Shown here: in pieces, positions 35,441 through 58,843 of the stretch
How positions within the stretch are numbered: the stretch's first letter is position 1
How the letters are laid out: the number at the start of each line of letters is the position of its first letter
Assembly: GCA_965153355.1 (NCBI GenBank)
Contig: OZ231127.1
Span: 93,620,001-93,684,000 of the forward strand
DNA length: 64,000 nucleotides
DNA from: Flaccisagitta enflata
Lineage: Eukaryota; Chaetognatha; Sagittoidea; Aphragmophora
Direction: 5' to 3'
The notes under the pieces: generated by a model
Told to the model about the DNA's origin: nothing
Databases searched by the model: none
The model's input: the letters and a program-made list of their open reading frames with translations, nothing else
Made by a program: the position numbers and the translations under genes

Positions 35441-35699
35441 ACCAAATATGGATGAATACATCGCTCATGTGTTTGTAGTTGATTTATCCACCTTTGGCTT
35501 GGATGACAAGCTCCATAGAATGTGGCATCGAGGCTAATAAATTGGCGAGGTAGTCGATGGTGAGGCGGCACCAAACTGTAAAAGTAACTATGGCAAAGGA
35601 CACTTTGTAATGCTTGTTTCTGCTTAACTATTGGCCCGAGACACAAAAGATTCATGACCGTTTGAAAGCCCTGCATAAAATCTTCCAAATGCGACGTTG

Positions 35700-36130
35700 T
35701 AGTTATTGTAGCTTTATTCGTTTAGAAATGGCATAGGTTTGAAGAAAAAAATCACTGATTTCAAGTTTTTCCAACAAGCAATTTAAGTAGTTTAATTTGC
35801 CCATGAATTTTTTGTCTTTTTCTATCTCGGAAGTGCCCAAATTTTTTTCCAAAGTAGCCAAAAAAATTGAAAAAAATGTCAAAATTGACCAGTAAATCCA
35901 CCTGGTAAAAAAACCCTCATACCCTTCAATCTTTGAAAAGCGCTCAAATCTTAACAAAAAATGATAGCAACATGCATATTGCACCACTGGTTAGCTCTTG
36001 AGCTCTAGTTTCATAATCTCATGGATTTTTGGTCAAATTTCAAAAGCAAAATGGCTCAATTTGGAGCCCAAAGTGACTGAATTTCAACATTTTCACCACT
36101 ACCACCATTGAGAGGTGATAAATAAATGGA
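35700..36130. mobile_element. Diverged relative of the 46.7-49.2-kb palindrome arm
   Basis: TTGCACCACTGGTTAGCTC, TTGAGCTCTAGTTTCATAAT, ATCTCATGGATTTT and ACCACTACCACCATTGA follow the same order as the arm at 48.5-49.0 kb. It has no family A insertion at the corresponding site. Confidence 0.75.
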
Positions 36131-36507
36131 ACTCGCGGTCCCTAAAATGGATCAAAGATCCCAGATCTCTTTTGATCTAGGTAAAAATATTATAAGAATA
36201 ATCAAAAACGATCGGGTAGACAGGTTTTGAGCACACGAGGGGGAAAACATACCGTCAAACCTTCCCCCAGTTTTTGCTGTTTTTCCACGAACCCTTCTGT
36301 ATGAAAAAAAGATTTGGCCTTTTCGTCGGGAAAGCAGATGGAAATTCTAGATGCGAAAGGGAAAAATGAAATATGCGGAAAGTCAGGGGAAAAACGCGGT
36401 GAGATAGTCGAGTGAGTGTCAGACGGTTGGCTTACTGTGCAGCAAATTTCAACTTGGAGCCTTGGGAAGTTCATAACGTAGGGACAAACTGATTAAGTGG
36501 GCAATAA

Positions 36508-36706
36508 ACAAAACAAAACAAAACAAAAACAAAAAACAAAAAACAAAAAACAAAAAACAAAAAACAAAAAACAAAAAACAAAAAACAAAAAACAAAAAAC
36601 AAAAAACAAAAAACAAAAAACAAAAAACAAAAAACAAAAAACAAAAAACAAAAAAACAAAAAACAAAAAACAAAAAACAAAAAACAAAAAACAAAAAACA
36701 AAACAA
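36508..36706. repeat. (CAAAAAA)n heptanucleotide repeat
   Basis: About 26 units of seven bases, flanked by CAAAA pentamers. Confidence 0.96.
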
Positions 36707-36904
36707 AACTACATGTCAAACTATAGGGCTGGTAGTTTTTCTTGCAATGGTTATTCAGATTGTAATTAACACGGGGCCATTTTGCCATATTACCTCCAAG
36801 CACAGTGCAAGGAGCAGCATGGCATTATGACACAAAAGGACATGAAATGACATGCCAAAGTGAGCGATATTGACACTATAATGTTTAAGAAGTGATGACA
36901 AATT

Positions 36905-37160
36905 GGAAATGTAGCAACAGCAATGTAGCAACCGCAATGTGATGACACATTAGCAATGTAGCAACATCAATGTAGCAACAGCAAGGTGGTGACACATTTG
37001 CAATGTAGCAACAGCAATGTAACAACAGCACGGTGGTGACACATTTGCTATGTAGCAGCAGCAATGTAGCAACAGGAAGGTGGTGTCGCATTTGAGATAT
37101 AGCACCATCAATGTAGCAACAGCAACGTGTTGACACATTGGCGATGTTTCAACAATAATG
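36905..37160. repeat. Minisatellite, about 48-bp unit
   Basis: Units carry AATGTAGCAACAGCAA and GGTGGTGACACATTTGC. About five copies. Confidence 0.85.
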
Positions 37161-37254
37161 AATCCCAATCTAATAACTGCTTTACTTGCCAGCAATTACG
37201 ACCTTCAGAGTAACCTGAATCCTAATGGATTCGACCGACGTGACGCAGGCAAAA

Positions 37255-37432
37255 GACCGACCGACCGACCAACTGACCGACTGACCGACTGACCGACCGA
37301 CCAACCGACCGACCGACCGACCAATAGACCAACCAACCGACCGACCAACCGACCGACCAACCAACCAACCGACCAACCGACCAACCGACCGACCGACCAA
37401 CCGACCGACCGACTGACCGACCGACAAGACCA
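37255..37432. repeat. (CCGA)n/(CCAA)n tetranucleotide tract
   Basis: Mixed ACCG and ACCA units, as in family A cores, bounded by GCAAAAGACCGACC and ACAAGACCAG. Likely an expanded core of a decayed element. Confidence 0.85.
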
Positions 37433-37950
37433 GTTTATAATCAAATTTGGGTTTCCCCCGTCCGAGCCTCGAAGCGCTTAGCCAAACTCTCGTCTACACC
37501 AAGTCTAATCCCAGTCTACACCCAGTTTACGTCTGGTCTTCACTCATTCTAAGCCCAATCTTAATCACCTTGCCTGGATCGGAACGGAAAAATGATGTGC
37601 GAAATTGGAAACAACATCCGTCTTTAGACCCTGACAAAAATTACATGGAAGAGGGCCTTGTAAGCCCTCACCCTCTACTTACTGCGCATCAACCTTAATT
37701 TTCCATCATGAGAAACATTTTAAAGAGTCAACCATTCTTGCCCCATACCAAAATTCCGACCAATAAAGGGCAAACCGTATCTGTTACCTGCAAAACCAAA
37801 ATTACAAAATTACCCAGGCGCAACATTGTTACACGGCTACCTAAGTCGCGTAAGAAGTTTGTAGCTAAAGACGCTTTCAAAAGATTGACTTTCAACACCC
37901 ATTTTCGTGATTGCCAAAGAAAGTGGATTTTAGCCCCTGACAGCAAGGCT
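37433..37950. other. Unannotated stretch
   Basis: Two overlapping plus-strand frames of 83 and 93 residues have fairly balanced composition (one with LPRRNIVTRLPKSRKKF) but match nothing I know and lack convincing splice or start context. Confidence 0.3.
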
Positions 37951-38378
37951 ATTTTTGGGCAGCGGCCCCAAAGAGCCGATGTCCTGTAGGACACAGGGGT
38001 TTATTTCCAGACGTCCATACATACGTCCGGCCTTCGGTCCATCCCCCCCCCTGAGGCCTGAGGTTACTTTGGCCCTAATTGATGCAAATTCCCATTGAAT
38101 ATTACAGAAAATTGATAGGAAATGAAAAAAATGTGAAATACTCATTGAATAACATGGAAAATTGATCAAAAATGTAAAAAATGCTGAATTCCCATGTAAC
38201 ACCATGGAAAAATGCCATAAAGGCCTCAAATTCGCTCTATCAGGAAATTCACCCCTATGTCCAACAGGACATTGGCCCTTTGGGCCTGCTGCGCTGCTTT
38301 CATTCCACCTCTTTAGCTGATCACTCAAAGCAGGGCATCGGGTACCGCTGACCCTGTGCGATCCTTAGATGACTAGCT
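37951..38378. mobile_element. Family B element with long tail
   Basis: ATTTTTGGGCAGCGGCCCC, TGTCCTGTAGGACA, interior CCCATTGAAT repeats as at 3.9 kb, decayed inverted end, then GCAGGGCATCGGGTACCGC and GATGACTAGC. Confidence 0.75.
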
Positions 38379-39630
38379 GTTTTTAAGACTCTCCAAAATG
38401 AAGAAATCGAATAAATGGGACAAAATCTATGTTAAAAATGAAGCGTTTTGAATTTTCCACAATATGGAACACAGCAGAACTCATAGACATAATTCATATT
38501 CGTTTAAAAGCTGTATTAATTCGAAATGATAGAAGCCAGGTTTGGTTGTTATCTGTGCAACATCATAACTTCTTAAGTGTTTTTAAGTGTTAGGTTCTAC
38601 GACCGCTCAAATGAAAGAGCTTTTGGAGCGCTTCAAAACCATCATTGATTTTTATGGTTTGTCATTTTCAGTAACTGAACAATCTTTGATCAAAAGATTA
38701 CGTCTCCATTTTTTGACCACAGTTAGCAGTTTTATCATGCAGTTGATTCACTTCAGTTACTTCACCCATCCTCTTCATACCTCCTAACCTCTTCATCCTC
38801 TTCTCTCTCTTTTCAGCTTCACCTCTCCACTGAGCTCTTTCCGACCATTCTTGCTCTACTCTCACACTCACTCCTTACCCTCTCTTATTTCTCTGCTTTT
38901 CTCTGGTGTCTAGGATAAGTGGGATGGGGCCTAACCACGCCTGGGTTAGGGGAAGATAACTTCCTTCTTCCTCTTTCCCAGACAGTCCACAGCCTGTACC
39001 TGGATACCACCCTCCTTTTCTCATCTCCTTCCCTGTCTTCTTTCAACCGACCCATCTCTTTAACCTAAACCTGACAAAAGAATATTTGACTATCTAATCC
39101 GTCCTGATATCGATGAAAAGGTAAATTATCACACGAGGAATTTAATGATCTTGATCATGGGTTAGCTTAGTAGCAGTTAGTAGCTCAAATATCCATTCAA
39201 AATGGCAAAAAGTGTAGTTCGGTCTTAAATGTCAGGTTATCAGTTTAACATAGACCAATGGAAAGTTCAAGGTACGGCTCGACTACAGAGGAGCAAATTT
39301 TTAAAACCAGATGGATTTCATAAGATGCCAAAGATGCCCAAGATAGCTCCACAACATAAATCACACGTACTATCTCGGAAATAAGTTTAGCGACACCTTC
39401 TACAAAGCATATCTCAACTTCTAGAAAAGCTATAAATCAATCTACTTGAAAAAATCTTCGAAATAAGTGCAATCTGGTCCCTGTAGCTCAAACCGTTTAT
39501 AAATGGCGAGCAAAAGACTTAAGGCTATCTTCTTGAAAATTGGTGAAATGATTATGATTTTATATCTAAAAGAATCAGATATGGCTTTTCCTTAGATTAT
39601 GTCAGCTTTTAGAGAAGCTAGAGACTTCTG
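38379..39630. other. MITE-derived fragments, no gene
   Basis: At 38400-38720, GCTCAAATGAAAGAGCTTTT and AAACCATCATTGATTTT match the interior of the element at 59500-60111. At 39390-39560, sequence matches the interior of the element at 28800. Between them is pyrimidine-rich low complexity. Confidence 0.55.
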
Positions 39631-39632
39631 TA

Positions 39633-40381
39633 CAGGGAATACCGCGCCAAATGAGACAAAAGAAAACGACACAATTTTGCTTCTAGAGATGGTAGATCGA
39701 TTTTGAAAAAAGATCCACATAGCCTTTAGAAAACGAATTTTTACTGTTTTGTTCTGAATCCATGAAGTACAATTACTTATTGCCTACATCATTTCGAAGA
39801 ACCACCGCTTTTTTCTGTGTTTGAAAGGAAAATTGTTGATTTTTAATGGTTTTTAAACATAAAATAAGTGAGCAAAAATGTAGGAATTTACCAAAATTCG
39901 ATTTAGATTGTAGATATACATACTTTATTTTCAGAATTAAGTATTTGTACTACTGTAGACAACTCAGAGGATCCATCTTCTTTGAGCAACATATTGGAAA
40001 TCGTGAAAAAATAACAAGTTTCTTGATTTGAAATGTCCCCACTGTATCTGAAATAACATTTTCATAAAATTCTTCAAATTGTCTTTAATTTGAGCCCAAT
40101 CTCATGTTTTTAGCTCAAATCGTTTGGAAATGATATTGAATTAAACATGAAAGGTTCAGCTGCATAAAATAAGAAAAATTTGATAAAATGCTTTTTTTCA
40201 AAATGAATGTTTTTAAAACAAAATCTATGGAGAGCCAAAACAGATAGAAGGTTGGAATCTATCAAAACAGGATAAAATCGTTTTCTCAGGGCTTTCTACC
40301 ACTTTTTTCAGATTTCAAATATCTTTTTCCATTGCAGAATTATGTCGTTTTCTTTTGTTTCTTTTGACGGGGTATTCCCTG
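39633..40381. mobile_element. Tc1/mariner-like MITE, 749 bp
   Basis: CAGGGAATACCGCGCCAAAT and its near reverse complement, continuing through CAAAAGAAAACGACA. TA flanks at 39631-39632 and 40382-40383. The interior holds the shared phrase TAGCTCAAATCGTTTGGAAA near 40117. Confidence 0.85.
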
Positions 40382-40882
40382 TAAAAACAATTAAAACTTT
40401 CATCAAAACAAAATCTCTACAGAATTATCTAATATGATTATGTTTTACCTGGTGAATAAGCTCACCAAATCAATTTTCGAAGATACTGCTAGATTGTTAT
40501 TGAGATAAAAAATCACAAAAAATCATTAAAATCATAAGAAAGAATTATTTGATGATATTTTCATCAATAACTCTCACAAACTCGTAGCACGTAGCACGCG
40601 AATAAAAATAAGTAACTGAAAGCGGGAGAAGGCAGGAAGTTCATTGATATCAGTTATCATATGGTAACCCTCTAGGCAATTCTGAGCAAGATAGCGGTAT
40701 TTACAAAGCAGGAAGGTTAAGTATAAGCTGAAGTATCTTTTTTTTTCTTGTTTTTTGTTTGATTTGATCATAATCTGTGTAACTGGGTTGAGGTCACGTT
40801 ACCAATCGAAGTTACAACTCAGCCTACCTAGTGTGAAATAGAATACATACAATTGCATGAATCAGGGGAACTAAGGATATGA

Positions 40883-41065
40883 TACAGCTACAAACCGCTA
40901 TAACGGATCCATGAGTAACGGGAATCCGCCTATTGTGGTTTTTAAACTTTAAACCCTTCAGATTATTTTCTTCAAATTTCTTCATTGGTAATCATGAAAA
41001 TCCGCCTGTTATGGATGAAATTTACAAATCGCTTTACATCCATAACAGCGGGGTTCAACTGTGTA
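40883..41065. mobile_element. Pogo/Tigger-like MITE at the astacin stop codon
   Basis: The right end read on the minus strand is TACACAGTTGAACCCCGCTG, the left end TACAGCTACAAACCGCTATA, each followed by AACGG or AACAGGCGGA-like pieces. The right edge abuts the astacin TGA. The termini have diverged, so the call is tentative. Confidence 0.45.
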
Positions 41066-52112
<11,047 letters not shown>

Positions 52113-52204
52113 GATGAAATTGTCAAAGAGGTTGCCTTGGTTTGCTTTGCTTGTTAGTTCCACTTGATAAGTTAATTGATTAGCAAAAAAATTTAGTTAG
52201 AGAC

Positions 52205-52245
52205 TGTGACTATTTGCCTTAGGGTCGCTTCCTTTTATAGCAGAC
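52205..52245 (-). promoter_or_regulatory. TATA-box promoter of the astacin gene
   Basis: Read on the minus strand, CTATAAAAGG at 52231-52240 lies about 120 bp before the start codon at 52112. Transcription would begin near 52205, leaving a 5' UTR of about 90 bases without an upstream ATG. A perfect TATAAAA with a following purine suits a strongly regulated secreted-protein gene. Confidence 0.72.
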
Positions 52246-52319
52246 TTTGATTAGACTGAGAGGGTAACGCCTTGAATAGATCAAAGACGTCCTCAATTGG
52301 AGACCGATTATTGTAATAA

Positions 52320-52420
52320 ATCTCTTATCTGCAGGTGAGCTGCTCAGCAGATAAGCAGGTGAGCATGTATTGGTGCAGGTGAGTAGGTGAGCAGGTGATG
52401 TGTTCGCTACAGGTGGGCCA
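52320..52420. repeat. Short GGTGAGC repeat upstream of astacin promoter
   Basis: GCAGGTGAGCTGCTCAGCAG, then repeated GCAGGTGAG/TAGGTGAGCAGG. It begins about 80 bp beyond the TATA box and may be cis-regulatory or chance. Confidence 0.5.
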
Positions 52421-52553
52421 AATCGTAAATTATTCACCCACATTCCGGAATTAACTTTTGCAACTAAATCTTTTTGTGTCTCATTTCAGAAGAATATTCA
52501 ATTAACATTCTCGTAGAAGTAGACCTTTGCGCATGTTTTCTAAATCAAATACT

Positions 52554-53098
52554 CACAGTGGGCCTTAATTGGATATGAGTTCCAAAAAATCCCCAATAGT
52601 AGTGACTTGTATGAGTAGGTAAAATCTATGGTGGAAAATTGATGTTAACCCTTAAAAAAAAATTCCTTTGAAAATTTTTGCAAAAGTATATATTTACATA
52701 TAGATCTCAAGGATATATCTTTTTTGAAATTCCGATTCAAGATTCATAATTCTGGTGAAATTTCCAATCATTTGAAAGGTCACACTATATACTTTTGTGA
52801 AAAAATAGGATTTTCATATTCTAGGCCACCATTGCTTTCTTTGTAATGGTGGCAAAAATATATAGTGTGACCTGGAACATGAATCTTGAATCAGAAATTC
52901 AAAACACATTAATCCTGAAGTTTTGTATCAAATATTTGAAAGATTCAAAACTTTTCAGTGATTTTTGCAAAAAAAATTTCAAGGGAAAATTTCATTTTAA
53001 GGGTCAACTTTAATCATCCACTATAAAATGTGCCTACTAGTATAAGTCAGTACCTTTGAGGATTTTTTTGCAACCGTATGCAATAAAGGCCCACTGTG
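52554..53098. mobile_element. MITE, 545 bp
   Basis: CACAGTGGGCCTTAATTG and its near reverse complement. Inner marks GAACATGAATCTTGAATC and GATTCAAGATTCATAATTCT also pair. It begins about 315 bp upstream of the astacin TATA box. Confidence 0.82.
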
Positions 53099-53164
53099 TG
53101 CTTAGACAAGGCTTGATATCTTATAAGTGTATCGTAGTACGCTGAGTCCGTGGGAATGATAATG

Positions 53165-53345
53165 AAAACAAAGCCGGATAAACGGCGAACCAAGTTGCGT
53201 GCGGGTGGGCAGAAGCAGTGATGAAAAGTTATCCAATTATTTGTGCTGCAGTGATGGAAAACGATGCCCGATAACGCCGAGTGTGCCGGACTGACCAACA
53301 ACGGCCTGACCGATGGCCTAACCGACAGAGTTGTGGTTGTGTAGT
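53165..53345 (+). mobile_element. Family A variant
   Basis: AACAAAGCCGGATAAACGGC, GTGCGGGTGGGCAGAAGC and a decayed CTGACC core; tail unclear. Confidence 0.55.
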
Positions 53346-53408
53346 ACCAATAAAGGCGACTCTCACCGTAGGAAAAAAGTCGTAAATGCCAAATGAGAGA
53401 GATACATT

Positions 53409-53800
<392 letters not shown>

Positions 53801-53927
53801 GACAAAAAGACACACAGACAAATAAACAGATATTGGATTTGTTACCAGCATGCCCAATTATCATTTGGGACATTTTAAAGTTCAAAAAGACTTTAACTAA
53901 CTCCATAACTCATTCGGGCCCCAAATC

Positions 53928-54086
53928 AACAAGGCCGGATACACGGCCAATACCAGTTGCGGACGGGTGGGCAGGGGCGGAAATGCGCGTTTTCACACTT
54001 TCCGACTCGATCATCACGGACGGACCAACGGTCCAACCGACGGACGGACAAAGCCTCTTATAAAGTTGCATGTCCGCAACTAAAAA
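53928..54086 (+). mobile_element. Family A element, short subtype, intact
   Basis: AACAAGGCCGGATACACGGC, GGGCAGGGGCGGAAATGCGC, GACAAAGCCTCTTATAAAG and the hairpin tail followed by TAAAAA. Confidence 0.88.
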
Positions 54087-54396
54087 GAGCTAAAAGATTT
54101 CAAACCGAGTAAACTTTTATGAATTGATTTTAAGGAATTTTAGGAACTCGGATGACACCTAAGTCTAAGCATGATTAATTTGTCTACGTGTCTATAAGTA
54201 CAATGTTATAATTCTATGAATGCTCTTCTGTTGTCTGCCGTCAATTGACCGATTCTAGTGTGCCATCTGAGCAACGGGTGAAATCGCGAAGACAAAAAAC
54301 AATAGATATCGAATATCAAGAGGGAGACAGAGAGAGAAAGAGAGAAAGAGAGAAAGAGAGAAAGAGAGAAAGAGAGAAAGAATGAAAAAGAAAAAC

Positions 54397-54548
54397 AGGG
54401 ACCATATTTGAGGTCACCAGACCATTTGGGCAGGAGCAGTGAGGTCAAAGAAATAAAATCATAAAAAAAGTAAAGTGTGACCGACCGACCAACCAACCGA
54501 CCGACCGGCCGACAAAGCGAGTTGTAGAGTCGCTTGCACGCATGTAGG
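54397..54548 (+). mobile_element. Family A element, head replaced by (GAAAGA)n
   Basis: A GAGAAAGA tract at 54320-54395 leads straight into the long-middle piece CACCAGACCATTTGGGCAGG, then CGACCGACCAACCAACCGAC and GAGTCGCTTGCACGCATG. Confidence 0.7.
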
Positions 54549-54877
54549 ATAGTATCGAGGTCAATCTTATTGCGCTCGCCGGACGCATCATCATCCCAAT
54601 TTAAAGAAAGGAAGTGAGAAAGCCTCAACGCTTCTCAGACACAACAGTTTTCCTGTGGCTCGGGAAAAAAAAGATGCGCGAAACGAAGAAAGAAAATACG
54701 GCGAAAGAATAAACGGTCCATCGATAATCCGATATTCTTGCCCACAGAAAACACATTCCGGCACGACGGTGAAGGAATGACGATCAGGCTTAGCCCTTTC
54801 TGTCATTGTCTCTGTCTTTTCGCTCCTCTTCGTCATTGTCTGTTTCTGTCTTTTTCTGTGTTTGTATAAGAGCAGGA

Positions 54878-55457
54878 TAACACCTGTTTACTAATTATTG
54901 TCCCAAAATCAAACAACTCTCAAATCTGAACGGTGATATTTAGCAACATACGTATTTTTCCTTCAGTTAGAGCTTGAAAAAATCTTCATTTTGCTCTTGA
55001 AATTCACCCTGATTGCTTCAGAAAAAATGATATAGGATCAAAAACAGTAAAAACATTCTCCATGCAAATCCCTCTAAAATTACCGGAAAAACCATACCAA
55101 ATCTATATAAAGAAAGATAATCAGATGCGGTTTACACGACTAAACAGCTTACGAGCATTTGATTTTAATTTGGCCATGGATTTTAAATGATTCCTCAAAG
55201 GGCAAGCCCCTCAAGGCTCAAGATTCAGACCAAAGTTATGAAAGAAATGATGCCTATGTGTTGTTGGCTTGTGGTCAAAAGGTGATTAGATTGAAAACAA
55301 GTGACAAAATTGGGGCTATATGTAGAAAATAAAGTGGAATATACTGGGAAACACTTACCTAATATTCAACTTCAGGGATTTTTATTGTTTCTCACTTGCA
55401 GCAAAAAAATGTATAATTTTGAAACAATAAAATCTCAATAATTAGTAAACAGGTGTT
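54878..55457. mobile_element. MITE, 580 bp
   Basis: TAACACCTGTTTACTAATTA and its exact reverse complement at the far end; CCCAAAATCAAA against GAAACAATAAAA is looser. AT-rich interior without a frame. Confidence 0.8.
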
Positions 55458-55709
55458 AGTAGTTAACGAAGAAAAAGAGCAATTACAAAGAACAAAGAAC
55501 AAAGAACAAAGAACAAAGAGCAATGAGCAATGTGACTAAGGAGAGGGAGCATAGGAGAAGTAAAAAAAGAAGAGAAGAAGAAGAAAATGGACGAGGAAGA
55601 AATTGAGCACGACTCTATAGAAAATTTCCGCTTGCACCCATGGTCACGATACAAAAAAAGTGATTTACTGTGAGGCCCAACGCCCGTGAGTGGCTTCATC
55701 ATGCGCAAC

Positions 55710-55890
55710 CAAGACAGAAGAAAAAGAAAAAGAGGAGAAAAAGAAAAAGAAGAAGAAGAAGAAAAACAAAAAGAAAAAGAAAAAGAAAAGAAAAAGAAAA
55801 AGAAAAAGAAAAAGAAAAAGAAAAAGAAAAAGAAAAAGAAAAAGAAAAAGAAAAAGAAAAAGAAAAAGAAGAAGAAGAAGACAAAGTTAC
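55710..55890. repeat. (GAAAAA)n purine tract
   Basis: AGAAAA hexamers with GAAGAA flanks. Confidence 0.93.
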
Positions 55891-55979
55891 GAAAAAAACA
55901 AAGAGAAAAACACAAAGAAAGATGAGAAAGAGAATCAGATAAAAATGATAAGAAAAAAAATGAGAGCAAAAAGAAAAAA

Positions 55980-56115
55980 AAATCTGCTAGGATAAGTCTT
56001 ACAACCCTGTCCATACGGCTGGGCAGGCACCGCATTGCTCAGGCAATGTAAAATTTTCACTAACCAACGGATCGACTAAGCAACTTATAAGAGTCGCATG
56101 TGCGCTTGAAAGGCA
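55980..56115 (+). mobile_element. Family A-like, strongly diverged
   Basis: CATACGGCTGGGCAGGCACC, CCAACGGATCGACTAAGC and GAGTCGCATGTGCGCTTG. Confidence 0.4.
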
Positions 56116-56424
56116 CAAGATCACGCGAGCTCGAGAAGAAGACGGGGAAAAAGATAAAGACGGCGAAGATGGAATATTGCGCACAGGAAGGCTTTCTGGG
56201 AAGCAATAAACTGGTCAACAGCCGAGGAAATCATGAAACATGTACGCTTACATCCAACAAGGGTGACTGGGCCAACTGGGCTTACTTTTGTCAAGGAATA
56301 TTAGGAACATTTGGAATGCGCAATTACAGATCCGCAATTACCGATTGCAGTCTTTAGAGAACTAGTTTGGGGTTGGATCTGGGCTAAAGACCAAACCTTT
56401 TTAGTCTTTTTTTTTCTTTTGCGG

Positions 56425-56706
56425 CGTATGAATGAATGATTGAATGAATGGATGAATGGATGAATGGATGAATGGATGAATGGATGAATGGATGAATGGA
56501 TGAATGAATGAATTAATGAATGTATGAATGATTGAATGATTGAAAGAATGAATGATTGAAAGAATGAATGAATGAATGAATGAATGAATGAATGAATGAA
56601 TGAATGAATGAATGAATGAATGAATGAATGAATGAATGATTGAATGAATGAACGAATGAATAATTGAATGAATGAACGAATGAATGAATGAATGAATGAA
56701 TGAATG
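56425..56706. repeat. (GAAT)n/(GGAT)n microsatellite
   Basis: TGAATGGATGAATGGA then GAATGAATGA with ATTG interruptions. Confidence 0.94.
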
Positions 56707-56990
56707 TATTCATAATGCTAGTAAAGATCTTGATGTAATTAATCTTTGTGAAAGCACGAAGGACCGATGGACCAAATGACTGATGGACTAATGAACCAAT
56801 CATCTGATGGACTGATGAACATGAATTGATGCGCCAATGGAGTGTTGAACTGATAATTCAATGGATCTTAAACTGATGGATTGATGGAAAGATGGATTGA
56901 GGAAGTGATGGACACGTGAACAGACGGACAGATGGACTGATGGACAAATGGGTCAATTGTCCGATGGATGAATGGAATGCGAGTGCGAGA

Positions 56991-57404
56991 TACCACGTGG
57001 ATCAAAAAAAAAGACGCAGCTATCTATTTTTTGACAAAACAGATATCGAAAATAATTTTAACAATTTTTGACAAAGACATTTTGAAAGATTTTCAAAAAA
57101 TCTTTCAATCTAGACCAATCCCAGGTCTGTATCTCAAACGGTTTAGAAGCTAGAGCCCTGCAAAGAGAAGCACTATTTAATGAAAATGCCTTTTTATATA
57201 GGGATTGCAAAACTGAAATGGGCAATGTTTTTACTCAAACTAATGCCATTCCTAAACGAATAAAGATAGAAATACCAGATTGGCGCCAAATGAAAGTACT
57301 TTCAAAGAGCTTTCAAATGACCTATGATTTTCATAAGTTTTTTTCATATTCATAGGCAAAATAAGTCATTCAAAAGTGCGTCTTTTTTTTTGAGTCGTAT
57401 GGTA
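56991..57404. mobile_element. MITE, 414 bp, relative of 23.67-kb element
   Basis: TACCACGTGGATC and GAGTCGTATGGTA at the edges, both followed inward by AAAAAAAAAGACGCA. It contains ATCTCAAACGGTTTAGAAG. Confidence 0.78.
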
Positions 57405-57463
57405 GAGAGCGGCAGAAGTGAGCAACCTCGGACGGAAGCCATTTATCTTCATCTTAACTCGTC

Positions 57464-57940
57464 TTGCTCTCATCGTTCTCGTGTGTTGCTCTTACATGTT
57501 TCCGTCTTGCTCTCATCGTTGTCATGTGTTGCTCTCACATGTTTCCGTCTGGCTCTCATCGTTGTCATGTGTTGCTCTCACATGTTTTCGTCTTGCTCTC
57601 ATTTTTCTCACATGTTGCTCTCACATGTTTTTGTCTTGCTCTCGTCGTTCTCATGTGTTGCTCTCACATGTTTCCGTCTTGCTCTCATCATTGTCATGTG
57701 TTGCTCTCACATGTTTTCGTCTTGCTCTCATCTTTCTTATGTGTTGCTCTCATATGTTTTTGTCTTGCTCTCATCTTTCTCATGTGTTGCTCTCACAAGC
57801 TTTCGTCTTGCTCTCATCGTTCTCATGCATTGTTTTCACATGTTTTTGTCTTGCTCTCATCTTTCTCATGTGTTGCTCTCACATGTTTTTGTCTTGCTCT
57901 CATCGTTCTCATGTGTTGCTCTCACATGTTTTCATCATCT
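57464..57940. repeat. 43-bp minisatellite, about 11 copies
   Basis: Unit CGTCTTGCTCTCATCGTTCT followed by CATGTGTTGCTCTCACATG. The piece CATGTGttgctctCACATG can form a hairpin in every unit. Since 43 is not a multiple of 3, the open frames cycle and are artefacts. Confidence 0.93.
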
Positions 57941-58305
57941 AAATTTTTCTTTGATCCTCCAAAAGTTTGTTGCACTGTGTGCTCAATAACATCATTTGGC
58001 CGGATGAATGACCCAATTGGTTGCACATACATTAGATCTCGTCTAGACTTGAGATAACGGGGGCGAGCATTTTGGAAAAACAAATGAAGCTCGGCGGCTG
58101 ATATTTGGAATATGAACTAATAACCATCAAAAAGACTTTACTTCGCATGATGGAGATACAGTGCAGAGATCAAAACATTATTTGCCTGGATTTTCAAAAG
58201 CCACTTTAGGCATCATCATTAGAGCCAGAGAAGGAGAGTATGAGACAGATATATATAGGGCAAAGTCAGACAACTGGGACAATTGGAGAGAGAGGGTAAA
58301 AAGGG

Positions 58306-58664
58306 AATGATTTATTCTCCATGATATTTGGTTGCCATGGAATGAAATTTCCATGTATTCCTGCTATGATAACAATATTTTGAGAGATTTTTTGAGGGAA
58401 CATTGCGTAAGATTAAATTTGAAACAACTTTCCCACAATATGTTCTGCTTATTTGGCCGTTGCTAGGAAGCGAATCCATGTGTGACAACCCCTAGCAACA
58501 GCTAAACAAGCGACATTCTTATTGAACATATTAGGGGAAAGTTGTAGCAAATTTAATTTTAAGCAATGATCCCTCAACAAATTTCTCAAAATATTGATAT
58601 CATTGCGGGAAAACAAAGAAATGTGTTTCCATGGCAACTGACTATCATGGGCAATAAATCATTC
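58306..58664. mobile_element. Palindromic element, 359 bp, nested
   Basis: AATGATTTATTCTCCATGAT and TCATGGGCAATAAATCATTC at the edges. The centre is near 58485 with GTTGCTAGG/CCTAGCAAC. Shares interior pieces with 35.08-35.44 kb. Confidence 0.78.
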
Positions 58665-58705
58665 TTGTATAAATTTATATTCCAAGTAGCAGTCCCCTTC
58701 CTTAA

Positions 58706-58843
58706 TTTTTAGTCGCGGACATGCGACTGTACACCTTGCCGTCCGTCTGTCTATCCTGTAACATTTTTGAATTCCAAGCGGTTTTTGCACTACTACTCCC
58801 GCTAAACCATGCATGACTGGATTGCGGTGTATCCGGCCTTTTC
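58706..58843 (-). mobile_element. Family A variant, reverse, nested
   Basis: TTTTTAGTCGCGGACATGCG, CCGTCCGTCTGTC and GTGTATCCGGCCTTTTCTT. Confidence 0.7.

Noticed and set aside
57324-58057. Overlapping plus-strand frames with Cys/Leu/Ser repeats resembling a membrane protein
   Set aside because: A 43-bp minisatellite makes all three frames near-identical and shifted; no consistent start or splice sites.
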